Assembly (NCBI RefSeq): GCF_022678645.1 | Contig: NZ_JALBWV010000043.1 | Location: 16,664 to 80,663, forward strand | Direction of reading: 5' to 3' | DNA: 64,000 bases | Origin: Saccharopolyspora soli | GTDB taxonomy: Bacteria; Actinomycetota; Actinomycetes; Mycobacteriales; Pseudonocardiaceae | In this document: positions 7,585-14,710 of the stretch, piece after piece | Position numbering within the stretch: the first letter of the stretch is position 1 | Layout of the letters: each line of letters starts with the position of its first letter | Notes under the pieces: generated by a model | What the model was told of the DNA's origin: nothing | The model's database searches: none | Seen by the model: the letters and a program-made list of their open reading frames with translations, nothing else | Position numbers and translations under genes: made by a program

Positions 7585-8621
7585 CGCTTCTTCCCGTGCA
7601 GTGTCATCGAGATGAGCCGGTCGATCACGTCGGAGAGCGACAATCCCGCGGCGGCCATCATCCGCGGATAGCGGCTGTAGGACGTCATGCCGGGCATGGT
7701 GTTGACCTCGTTGAGCACCACCTGTCCGTCGTCGGTGAGGAACATGTCGACGCGGGCAAGTCCCTTGCAGCCCAGGGCGCGGTAGATGGTCTTGGCGGTC
7801 TCTTGGACGAGCTGGCGCGATTCGTCGGAGATGTCGGCGGGAACGATGAACGTCGAGTTCTCCGATCCGGTCTCGGGGGAGTCTTCCTGGTGGATTCTGA
7901 AGAATCCGTGTGAGAGGTCGACGCGGTCCACCTCGCCCGTGACCAGGCCGAACAGCTCCCCGAGGACCGCGCAGCCGATCTCGCTGCCTACCACGACCTC
8001 CTCGATCAGGACCTTCGAGTCGTACTGTCGCGCCGTGCTCAGCGCGTCCGGCAACTCGTTTTCCCGGGTGACCTTGCTGATGCCGAACGAGGAGCCCGAA
8101 CGGGCCGGCTTCACGAAGACGGGATAGGGGAGACGGTCGGGGTCGACCTTGTCGTTCTCCGCAACGACCCAGAAGCTCGGGGTGGCAATTCCTGCGCTCT
8201 TGGTGACGGTGTAGGCAAGGGACTTGTCCATGCACACGGCCGAGCTCTGGATGTCGCAGCCGACGTAGGGGATGCCGGAGAGCTCCAACAAGCCTTGGAT
8301 CGCGCCGTCTTCGCCGAGCTTGCCGTGCAGCACGGGGAAGACGAGGTCGAGACGCACCGTCTCATAGCCGTCCTGCCCGATGACCAGCAGGCCGTGCACG
8401 CTTCGGTCAGGTGACAGCGTGACTGAACGGGCACTGCCGTTCTCCCAGTCCGCGGCGGGGCCGTCGCACAGTTTCCAATCGCCGTCGGCCGTGATGCCGA
8501 TCCAGAACGGCTCGTACTTCTCGGTGTCGAGGTTCCTCGCGACCTCGCGCGCTGACTTGATGGAGACGGGATGTTCCTCGGAGGCGCCTCCGAAGATGAC
8601 TCCGACCTTCAATCTTGTCAT
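7581..8621 (-). CDS. vanA: D-alanine--D-lactate ligase VanA
   Basis: A 346-residue ATP-grasp ligase. It joins D-Ala to D-lactate to form the depsipeptide that glycopeptides bind poorly. The omega-loop LSHGFFRIHQE carries His244, the residue that distinguishes D-Lac ligases (VanA) from D-Ala-D-Ala ligases with Tyr/Lys. Other matches are VIFGGASEEHPVSIKSA, the KPARSGSSFG glycine-rich segment, and VLNEVNTMPGMTSYS near the C terminus. It is coupled to vanH by a 4-base overlap and to vanX by ATGA. It is a full-length, intact member of the family. Confidence 0.95.
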   Translation of the reverse strand: MTRLKVGVIFGGASEEHPVSIKSAREVARNLDTEKYEPFWIGITADGDWKLCDGPAADWENGSARSVTLSPDRSVHGLLVIGQDGYETVRLDLVFPVLHGKLGEDGAIQGLLELSGIPYVGCDIQSSAVCMDKSLAYTVTKSAGIATPSFWVVAENDKVDPDRLPYPVFVKPARSGSSFGISKVTRENELPDALSTARQYDSKVLIEEVVVGSEIGCAVLGELFGLVTGEVDRVDLSHGFFRIHQEDSPETGSENSTFIVPADISDESRQLVQETAKTIYRALGCKGLARVDMFLTDDGQVVLNEVNTMPGMTSYSRYPRMMAAAGLSLSDVIDRLISMTLHGKKR

Positions 8622-9670
8622 GCTGTTTTCCCACTCTCGAAGCTCAGGCAGTTGATGAGACTGTTCTCGACGATGTCTTTCAGGGCGTGGTCGGTGTCAT
8701 AGGCGGAGTGCGGACTGATCAGCACATTCGGCAGGCGCTGCAGTCGTAACAGGGCCTCGTTCTCGACATGCCTGTTTCGGCAGTCGGCGTAGAAGATGCC
8801 TTCCTCGCCTTCGAGGACATCCAGCGCTGCACCGCCCAACCTGCCGCTCTCCAGTGCGGCGAGGAGGGCCTCGGTATCGAGCAGCGGTCCGCGACCTGTG
8901 TTGACGATGTACGCGCCGGGCTTCATCTGCTCGATGCGATGGCGATCGAGGAGATGGTGGGTGTCCGCGGTGAGCGGGGTGTGGAGCGTCACGATGTCGC
9001 TCTGTTCGATCAGTTCGTCGAACGGCACGTGGTCGGTTGAGACGTGAGATCGGTTGTCGTGGGTCAGCACGCGGCAGCCGAAGCCTCGCAGCCGGTCGAT
9101 GACCGCTGTGCCGATGCGGCCTGTTCCGATCACCCCGATGGTCAGGTCGCGCAGTTCCTTGCCGCGCGTGTCGCTGAGTCGGTAATCATGAGAGTCTGTG
9201 CGGCGGATGGTGGATTTGGCGTGGCGAACGGCCATCAGCATCAGCATGAGTGTGTAGTCGGCCACGCTGTCGGATGAGTAGACGACGTTGCCGACCGAGA
9301 TGCCGACGCGTCCGGCGTATTTCAGGTCGATGTGGTTGTAGCCGATGCTTCTGGTGGAGATGTATTCCACACCGGCTTTGCTGAGCGCCAAGAGCGTCGG
9401 GTTGGTGATCGGAGTCTTATGATTCACGCTGATGCATCGGTTGCCACGAGCGAGTTCAGCGTTGGTTTCACCCAAGGGTGCCTCGGTGATGATTAGCGAT
9501 ACTCCGAGGCGGGTTCCCATCTCGCGGAACAAGGCGGCTTCGTCTTGGCCGCATCCGAAGACCGTGAGTCCTGTCGTTGGAACGGCCGAGGGGGACGGCT
9601 CGGCCATCGCGCGGGCGCGACGGTCCGCGATCGCTCCGCTGTAGATCAACCCCAGTTCGCTGTAGGCCAT
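8618..9670 (-). CDS. vanH: D-lactate dehydrogenase VanH
   Basis: A D-2-hydroxyacid dehydrogenase that reduces pyruvate to D-lactate for VanA. It contains STRSIGYNHIDL (substrate Arg region), the NAD-binding GVIGTGRIGTAV, NTGRGPLLD, and the catalytic His in ISPHSAYD. The 350-residue reading from ATG 9670 has an N-terminal extension of about 21 residues; ATG 9607 (MAEPSPS) would give a more usual length. I keep 9670 because copy B of the 62-bp element lies seven bases upstream, as copy A does before the stub at 3855, but the start is uncertain. It is the first gene of vanHAX. Confidence 0.93.
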   Translation of the reverse strand: MAYSELGLIYSGAIADRRARAMAEPSPSAVPTTGLTVFGCGQDEAALFREMGTRLGVSLIITEAPLGETNAELARGNRCISVNHKTPITNPTLLALSKAGVEYISTRSIGYNHIDLKYAGRVGISVGNVVYSSDSVADYTLMLMLMAVRHAKSTIRRTDSHDYRLSDTRGKELRDLTIGVIGTGRIGTAVIDRLRGFGCRVLTHDNRSHVSTDHVPFDELIEQSDIVTLHTPLTADTHHLLDRHRIEQMKPGAYIVNTGRGPLLDTEALLAALESGRLGGAALDVLEGEEGIFYADCRNRHVENEALLRLQRLPNVLISPHSAYDTDHALKDIVENSLINCLSFESGKTA

Positions 9671-9677
9671 GCCTCAA

Positions 9678-9739
9678 GTCAAGACAGCGCGGTGTTGCCA
9701 GCGCGTATGCGATTTTCGATATGCGGACGATATGCCGCT
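9678..9739. promoter_or_regulatory. Putative VanR operator/promoter, copy B (vanHAX)
   Basis: The partner of the element at 3864-3925. On the minus strand it contains ATCGAAAAT, GCTGGCAACAC and a TTGACT box ending six bases before the vanH ATG. It is the obvious promoter and VanR-binding region of vanHAX and is squeezed between vanH and the murF remnant. Confidence 0.65.
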
Positions 9740-9751
9740 CAGGCTGCCGAG

Positions 9752-9970
9752 TTACGTGAGCGCAGCGGCGATCTCGTCGAGGCGCGCCGCGTGGGAGGCC
9801 TTGACGAGCACTACGTCGCCGGCGACGAGATGCTCGCGCAGCCAGTCGACGGTCGCCTTGTTGTCGGCCAGCGACACCGCCCGCTCTCCCGCGCCGTCGG
9901 CGATCGCCCGGGCGGCGTCGCCGACCGCGACCACCACGTCGGCGCGAGCGGGGGCGTACTCCCGACGCAC
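9752..9970 (-). pseudogene. MurF C-terminal fragment
   Basis: About 70 codons match the end of MurF, which adds D-Ala-D-Ala (or D-Ala-D-Lac) to the UDP-MurNAc-tripeptide: ADVVVAVGDAARAIADGA, SLADNKATVDWLREH and GDVVLVKASHAARLDEI, ending at TAA 9752. Upstream of about 9970 the frame changes to an unrelated low-complexity reading. A second murF often accompanies van clusters in actinomycetes; here only the tail remains, fused to a recombinase fragment. Confidence 0.75.
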
Positions 9971-9983
9971 GGTGTTCGGCCTC

Positions 9984-10175
9984 GCCGCGGTTGGAGAGCT
10001 CGTCGGCGAGGGTGTCGAGGGTGTAGTTGTCGGTGGCGAAGAGTTCGAATCCGAGTTGGACGAAGGGTGCGCGTTCGGGGTCGAGGATGATGGTGCGGAT
10101 CTCGCGGCTGTCGGCGAAGTCGCGGCCGTGTCGGTAGGAGACGTAGGCGGAGCCGGCAGCGACAAGCCCGGTACA
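9984..10175 (-). pseudogene. Large serine recombinase fragment
   Basis: In a frame different from the murF tail, the sequence reads YRHGRDFADSREIRTIILD, then PERAPFVQLGFELFATDNY and TLDTLADELSNRG. This is the segment before the recombinase zinc-ribbon domain in large serine integrases. The N-terminal catalytic serine domain is absent. It abuts the murF fragment and forms the right edge of the island, so the van genes are flanked by remnants of two different recombinase classes. Confidence 0.65.
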
Positions 10176-10201
10176 CCCGACACATCCCCATGCTGATCGG
10201 A

Positions 10202-10885
10202 TCAGGTCGTCGGCTGGCGTGGAAGGCCGACCTTGACCAGTGACTCGACCAGTTTCTCGACGTAGTCGTGCACGTCGCCGAGCGGCCAGACCGACTCCAC
10301 TGTGGACGTGAGTGCCAGCCGGCCGTGCACTGATGCCCAGATGAACATCGCGGCCTGTTCGGGGGACTGGCTCAGTTCGATGTCCTGTTCGCGCAGCCGG
10401 GCCACTGCGGTTCGCCATCGCTCGGCGAGTTCGGCGGCCATGTGCGGTTCGGTGGGGGAGGCGGTGAAGCGCATGAAGTCCGTCTTGAACATGATCCGGT
10501 AGTAGCCCTTGTTCTCGTGGGCGAACCGGCAGTAGGCCTGGGCCTGGGCGATCAGTCGCTGGCTGGGCGGCCCCGCGGCGGCCCACTCGTCGGCGGCGTC
10601 CATGGCCGTGATCAGCTTGTCGAAGCCGTCGGCCTCGACGGCGCGGCCTAGTTCCTCCTTGTCGGCGAAGTGCCGGTACAGGGCGGGCGCGGTGACGCCC
10701 GCCTCGCGGGCGACCTCGCGCAGTGACAGGGGCAGCGGGCGCATCCGCTCGTCGTCGCCGACCAGGCGGACCAGCGCGGTGATCACCTCTTCGCGCAGGC
10801 GGTCGCCCTGGCCTCGCGGGTTTCGCTCGCGCGGCGCCCGCGCGGTGCCCGAATCTTCCATTGAGGACGAATCGTCTGCACGCAT
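10202..10885 (-). CDS. TetR/AcrR family transcriptional regulator (P450 module 1)
   Basis: A roughly 227-residue TetR-family repressor. The helix-turn-helix is LREVAREAGVTAPALYRHFADK, preceded by RGQGDRLREEVITALVRL, a stretch shared almost exactly with the regulator at 13885. The C-terminal ligand domain starts near AYCRFAHENKGYYRIMF. ATG 10885 is chosen; a GTG at 10918 is possible. It lies directly downstream of the CMD gene on the same strand and probably controls the divergent region at 11359-11390. Confidence 0.8.
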   Translation of the reverse strand: MRADDSSSMEDSGTARAPRERNPRGQGDRLREEVITALVRLVGDDERMRPLPLSLREVAREAGVTAPALYRHFADKEELGRAVEADGFDKLITAMDAADEWAAAGPPSQRLIAQAQAYCRFAHENKGYYRIMFKTDFMRFTASPTEPHMAAELAERWRTAVARLREQDIELSQSPEQAAMFIWASVHGRLALTSTVESVWPLGDVHDYVEKLVESLVKVGLPRQPTT

Positions 10886-10933
10886 GTCCCCAGCCTGCCA
10901 TGTCAGGGTGCTGTCCACGGTGTTCGGCCCTGG

Positions 10934-11344
10934 TCAGGAGGTGGAGTCGTCGCCGAGTGACCGCATCGCCACCAGGCGTGCCGCGGAGGCTGCGGGGAAT
11001 CCGGCGTAGGCGGTGGCGTGGTAGACGACCTCTTCCAGCTCGGCACTGGTCAAGCCGTTGCGCAACGCGATGGGGAAGTGGAACGCCAGTTCTTCGTTCG
11101 CCCGCAGAGCGATCAGGATGCCCAGTGTGACCAGGCTGCGGCTGCGCCGGTCCAGGCCGGGGCGGGTCCAGAGTCTGCCGAAGACGTTCTGCAGGCTCAG
11201 CTCGGCCAGTTCGCCGGCGAAGCCGTCCATGTGCAGTTCGTCCCCGGTCTGGCCGTCGAGCATCTCGGGCAGCATCTCGCGCAGCAGGTCGAGGCCGTCG
11301 TCGCGGTCGGTGCTCATCCGATCCTCCGATGTGGGGTGGGTCAT
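10934..11344 (-). CDS. Carboxymuconolactone decarboxylase (CMD) family protein, copy 1
   Basis: A 136-residue AhpD/CMD-like all-helical protein: LWTRPGLDRRSRSLVTLG, AFHFPIALRNGLTSAELEE and a YAGFPAA finish are typical of the gamma-CMD branch. It lacks the CxxC of AhpD, so a peroxidase role is unlikely. ATG 11344 follows a good ribosome-binding site (GAGAGGA). It is divergent from the P450 at 11759 and resembles in context the CMD gene at 15922, where it is coupled to a P450. It probably takes part in the same catabolic pathway. Confidence 0.75.
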   Translation of the reverse strand: MTHPTSEDRMSTDRDDGLDLLREMLPEMLDGQTGDELHMDGFAGELAELSLQNVFGRLWTRPGLDRRSRSLVTLGILIALRANEELAFHFPIALRNGLTSAELEEVVYHATAYAGFPAASAARLVAMRSLGDDSTS

Positions 11345-11358
11345 GTTTCCTCTCTATC

Positions 11359-11390
11359 AGTAAACGAATGTATATTAACGACTGTTCACT
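11359..11390. promoter_or_regulatory. Imperfect inverted repeat between CMD1 and P450 module 1
   Basis: AGTAAAC (11359-11365) and GTTCACT (11384-11390) form an inverted repeat with one mismatch per arm, spanning an AT-rich centre (TGTATATTAA) in otherwise GC-rich DNA. The position, between divergent genes and near a TetR gene, makes it a likely TetR operator overlapping divergent promoters. Confidence 0.5.
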
Positions 11391-11419
11391 TATCCACTCG
11401 TGAGAGATCGGAGTTGGCC

Positions 11420-11572
11420 GTGGAGATCACCCTCGAAGAAGACAAGTGCTGTGGAGCCGGTCAATGCGTGCTGGCTGCGCCGGAGGTGTTCGACCAGCGC
11501 GACGAGGACGGCGTGGTGGTCCTGCTGGACGCCGCGCCGCCTGCCGAGCAGCACGAGAACGTCCGCGACCGG
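11420..11572 (+). pseudogene. 3Fe-4S ferredoxin, truncated (module 1)
   Basis: From GTG 11420 (GGAG upstream) the product reads VEITLEEDKCCGAGQCVLA and then PEVFDQRDEDGVVVLLDA, closely matching the intact ferredoxin at 18352. The match ends near codon 50, before the CP-containing segment that supplies the last cluster cysteine, so no complete [3Fe-4S] cluster can be bound. The frame runs without a stop into the downstream P450, giving a misleading long open frame. It should have fed electrons to the P450 at 11759. Confidence 0.75.
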
Positions 11573-11726
11573 CGCAGTGCCAGCGCGCGAGCGGCGGTTC
11601 ACCGCGCTGTTCGGGCGCGACGGCCGCGTCACCGCGGCGCTCGGCATCGACATGGTCCGCCCGCTGCGCGCGCTGCGAAAACTGGTCGCCGACCGAACCG
11701 ACTGGGACACCGCGGTCGCGGCCTGA
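11573..11726 (+). pseudogene. Ferredoxin reductase, C-terminal remnant (module 1)
   Basis: In a second frame, the last 45 or so codons read FTALFGRDGRVTAALGIDMV, RPLRALRKLVADRTDWDTAV and stop at TGA 11724-11726. This aligns with the end of the intact reductase at 17150 (ALYGRDEVVRAAVGINMVRP). The FAD- and NAD-binding domains are missing. Together with the ferredoxin fragment this is the footprint of a deletion of about 1.2 kb, judged from the intact module. Confidence 0.75.
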
Positions 11727-11758
11727 CTCACTTCCCTCCGCGAAACAGGAGAATTGAC

Positions 11759-12973
11759 ATGACGACCGCCGAAGAGCACGTCGCGGCTCCCGAATTCCCG
11801 CTGAACCGGGGCTGCCCGTTCGCCCCGCCCGAGAAGGCCACCGAGTTCCGCGAAGCCGGTGCCCCGCAACGGGTTCGGATCTGGAACGGCAACACGCCCT
11901 GGCTGATCACCCGGCACGACCAGACCCGGCAGGTGCTCTCGGCCACCGACCGCTTCGCCGCCGACGTCACCCTTCCGGGATTCCCCAACACCAGCGACGC
12001 CCAGCCGTTCGTCGAGGGCGGCATCTTCTTCCGCAAGGACGGCGACGAGCACCTGCCGGTGCGCCGGATTCTCAACCCCGACTTCACCGCCAAGCGCTCC
12101 GAGGCACTGCGCCCTCGGATGGCCGAGCTCACCGACCGGCTCATCGACGACCTGCTGACCATGCCGCGCCCGGTGGACCTCATCGAGCACTTCGCGCTGG
12201 CGCTGCCGACGGTGGTGATCTGCGAGGTGCTCGGCGTGCCCTACGAGGAGCGCCACGCGGTGCACGAGTCCTCGAAGAAGATCGTGCAGCTCGATCTGCC
12301 GCAGGCCGAGAAGAAGGCCGCGCACGAGGCCATGTTCGCCACCATCGGCGAGCACATGCAGCGCAAGCGCGCCGAGCCGGACAACGCGCTGCTGTCGCGA
12401 CTGGTCAACACCCATGTCGATGAGCGCGGAGAGCTCACCTTCGAGCAGGCCGTTGGCCTGGGCGTGCTGGTCATCGGCGCCGGGCACGAGACCACTGCGA
12501 ACATGATCGGCCTGGGCGTCCTGGCGCTGATCCGCGAGCCCGACCAGCGCGAGATCCTGCTGTCGGACCCGGCCAAGTACGCGCCGAGCTGCGTCGAGGA
12601 GATGATGCGCTACTGGAGCATGGTGCAGACCGAGCCGCGTCGGGTCTGCGTGCAGGACACCGAGGTCGGTGGCGTGCTCATCAAGGCAGGCGAGGGCATC
12701 ATCTGCAACCTGCCCGCCGCCAACCGCGATCCCGAGGTCTTCGCCGAGCCCGAGCAGCTGGACATCACCCGCGTCGAACGCAAGCACATCGGCTTCGGCT
12801 TCGGCGTGCACCAGTGCCTCGGGCAGAACCTCTCCCGGGTCGAGATGCAGGTCGCGTGGCCGCGGCTGTTCCAGCGCATCCCGGACCTGCGGCTGGCCGT
12901 CGACGAGAGCGAACTGCACTTCCACAACAAGGCCCTGACCTACGGTCTCGAAGAACTGCCGGTCACCTGGTGA
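11759..12973 (+). CDS. Cytochrome P450 (module 1)
   Basis: A 404-residue soluble bacterial P450. It has the I-helix oxygen-activation motif AGHETT (241-246), the ExxR pair in EMMR (281-284), the NRDPEVF meander, and the heme loop FGFGVHQCLG with axial Cys353. ATG 11759 follows CAGGAG by eight bases; the longer open frame belongs to the ferredoxin scar. It is followed at 16 bases by an SDR gene, so an alcohol produced by hydroxylation could be oxidised next. Its own ferredoxin and reductase are broken, so it would need redox partners from elsewhere, for example 17150-18546. Confidence 0.9.
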   Translation: MTTAEEHVAAPEFPLNRGCPFAPPEKATEFREAGAPQRVRIWNGNTPWLITRHDQTRQVLSATDRFAADVTLPGFPNTSDAQPFVEGGIFFRKDGDEHLPVRRILNPDFTAKRSEALRPRMAELTDRLIDDLLTMPRPVDLIEHFALALPTVVICEVLGVPYEERHAVHESSKKIVQLDLPQAEKKAAHEAMFATIGEHMQRKRAEPDNALLSRLVNTHVDERGELTFEQAVGLGVLVIGAGHETTANMIGLGVLALIREPDQREILLSDPAKYAPSCVEEMMRYWSMVQTEPRRVCVQDTEVGGVLIKAGEGIICNLPAANRDPEVFAEPEQLDITRVERKHIGFGFGVHQCLGQNLSRVEMQVAWPRLFQRIPDLRLAVDESELHFHNKALTYGLEELPVTW

Positions 12974-12989
12974 GCACGGAGGGACGAGG

Positions 12990-13793
12990 ATGACGGGCAA
13001 GCTCGAAGGCCGGACCGTGGTGGTCGTCGGCGGAGGCCAGACCCCCAGCACCACAACCGGAAACGGACGTGCGGTCGCGCTGACCTTCGCTCAGCAGGGC
13101 GCGAAGGTACTGGTCGTGGACCGGGATGTCTACTCCGCGCAGGAGACCGCTGATCTGGTGGCGGAGCAGGGTGGCATCGCGGTGGCGCACAAGGCGGACG
13201 TCACCGTCGAAGCGGAGTGCGCAAGCATCCGCGACGCCGCGCTGGAGGCTTTCGGCGCGGTCGACGTGCTGCACAACAACGTGGGCATCGTGCCAGCCGG
13301 GCCCACCGAATCCCTGCCGTCGGAGAAGTGGCGGCAGGGATTCGACGTCAACCTCACCGGGATGTGGCTGACCTGCAAGTACGTGCTGCCGCACATGCGA
13401 GAACGCGGACGGGGTGCGGTGGTCAACATCTCCTCGATGGCGGGGCTGCTCGCCGGGGGAGAGGCCATCGCCTACACCACGTCCAAGGCCGCGGTGCACG
13501 CGATGACCCGCAGCCTGGCCCTGGAGTACGCCCCGCACGGCGTGCGGATCAACTGCGTGGCGCCGGGCATGATGGACACCCCGATGGGCGTGGACTCGGT
13601 CGCCAGGGCCAGCGGGACCGATCGGGACGAGGTCGCCGCGCGCCGCGCCGCGATGGTCCCGATGGGGCACCAGGGCGACAGCTGGGACGTCGCCAACGCG
13701 GCGCTGTTCCTGGCCTCGGACGACTCGGCGTTCATCACCGGCGTCGTACTGCCCGTCGACGGCGGTTTCACCCTCCGCGCCGGCACGCCCTGA
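12990..13793 (+). CDS. SDR family NAD(P)-dependent oxidoreductase
   Basis: A 267-residue classical short-chain dehydrogenase. The active site has Ser in NISSMAG and Tyr-x3-Lys in YTTSKAA, plus the NNVG strand and a PVDGGFT C terminus. The N-terminal glycine motif is stretched (GGGQTPSTTTGNGRAVAL), as in some SDRs. It is 16 bases after the P450, so very likely cotranscribed and likely to oxidise a P450-generated alcohol. The substrate is not deducible. Confidence 0.85.
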   Translation: MTGKLEGRTVVVVGGGQTPSTTTGNGRAVALTFAQQGAKVLVVDRDVYSAQETADLVAEQGGIAVAHKADVTVEAECASIRDAALEAFGAVDVLHNNVGIVPAGPTESLPSEKWRQGFDVNLTGMWLTCKYVLPHMRERGRGAVVNISSMAGLLAGGEAIAYTTSKAAVHAMTRSLALEYAPHGVRINCVAPGMMDTPMGVDSVARASGTDRDEVAARRAAMVPMGHQGDSWDVANAALFLASDDSAFITGVVLPVDGGFTLRAGTP

Positions 13794-13828
13794 TGCGTAG
13801 GTCCGCCGAGGATCGTCTGTGGTGAGAG

Positions 13829-13870
13829 AGGTGTTGACCGATCGGTCCGACGACCGGTCAGTCAACACCT
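13829..13870. terminator. Strong hairpin between convergent genes
   Basis: Arms of 19 bp with two mismatches (13829-13847 and 13852-13870) around a 4-base loop; the outer ten bases, AGGTGTTGAC/GTCAACACCT, pair perfectly. There is no T-run, but its place between the ends of the SDR and TetR genes suggests a bidirectional terminator. The stem resembles the hairpin at 48510-48549. Confidence 0.7.
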
Positions 13871-13884
13871 GATCCGCGGAACGA

Positions 13885-14592
13885 CTAACGGGTCTCGGCG
13901 TCGTCGAGGACGGTTTCGGCGATGAATCTGTCGACCTCGTTGGTGGGCGGCGTGGTGGCGTCGGTTGTCCGCTCGGTCGCGACGAGGACGTCGAGCAGAC
14001 CGTCCGCCAGTCCGGTCACCAGGGGCGGTGGGGCGTCGATGGCGAGGCTGTGCTGGATGGAGGCCAGCCCGTGCAAGCTGGTCCAGAGTGTGTGCGCGGC
14101 CTGGTGCAGGGGCAGGGCGAGCGGATAGCCCTCCTCGGCGCAGCGGGCGAGGGCGCGGCGAAATCCGCGTGAGACGAGCCGGGACGGGTGCTGGCCCATG
14201 CGGTCGGGTTCCACCGTCGGCTGGCGCACCTCGTACATGAGCCGGTAGTGCCCGGGGTTCTCTTGGGCGAACCGGCAGTAGGCGTGCACCTGGGCCCGCA
14301 GCCGTTCGCGGGGCCCGCCGTCGGCGGCATCCCGGTCCGCGCGGTCCATCTCCTCCGCGAGCTGCTCGTACTTGTCGGTCAGTGCCGCCCACACCAGCTC
14401 GGCCTTGTCGGCGAAGTGCAGGTAGATGCTCGGTGCGGCAACGCCGACTTCCTTGGCCACGGCGCGCATGGTGAGCTTCTCGTCGCTACCCCATTCGTTG
14501 AGCAGGCGGTTGACGGCGTCGAGCACCTCGGCGCGGAGTTGGTCGCCCTGACCTCGTCGGCTGCGTTTCCGGCCGGCTCCGTCTGCAGGCAC
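13885..14592 (-). CDS. TetR/AcrR family transcriptional regulator (P450 module 2)
   Basis: A 235-residue TetR-family regulator. The HTH is MRAVAKEVGVAAPSIYLHFADK. It shares RRGQGDQLRAEVLDAVNRLL and AYCRFAQENPGHYRLMY with the regulator at 10202, so the two are paralogues. It precedes, on the same strand, no further gene; upstream lies the P450 operon 14711-18546. The GAACTTA/TAAGTTC palindrome ahead of that operon is its best candidate site. Confidence 0.8.
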   Translation of the reverse strand: MPADGAGRKRSRRGQGDQLRAEVLDAVNRLLNEWGSDEKLTMRAVAKEVGVAAPSIYLHFADKAELVWAALTDKYEQLAEEMDRADRDAADGGPRERLRAQVHAYCRFAQENPGHYRLMYEVRQPTVEPDRMGQHPSRLVSRGFRRALARCAEEGYPLALPLHQAAHTLWTSLHGLASIQHSLAIDAPPPLVTGLADGLLDVLVATERTTDATTPPTNEVDRFIAETVLDDAETR

Positions 14593-14710
14593 GTTTTCCC
14601 ACCATCCATGCTCGTCGTCTTGACCTGCCCACGATAAGCCGTCGATGGCGCTCGGGCGGGGTTCCTCGGGCCGTGTCCAGTGTGGATCACGGACCGAGGA
14701 ACCAGCCGTT

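Noticed and set aside
3278..10183. attL/attR direct repeats of the tRNA-Ala 3' end bounding the van island
   Set aside because: I searched by eye for the T-arm and acceptor sequence near the right edge and did not find a second copy. A computed search would be needed.
9468..10901. A 477-codon minus-strand frame spanning vanH, the murF tail and TetR
   Set aside because: It is a chance frame; only a short section (the serine-recombinase fragment) has real similarity.
11018..12973. A 651-codon frame that appears to fuse a ferredoxin to a P450
   Set aside because: The first 130 codons are antisense to the CMD gene and the middle is the deletion scar. The P450 has its own ATG and ribosome site at 11759.
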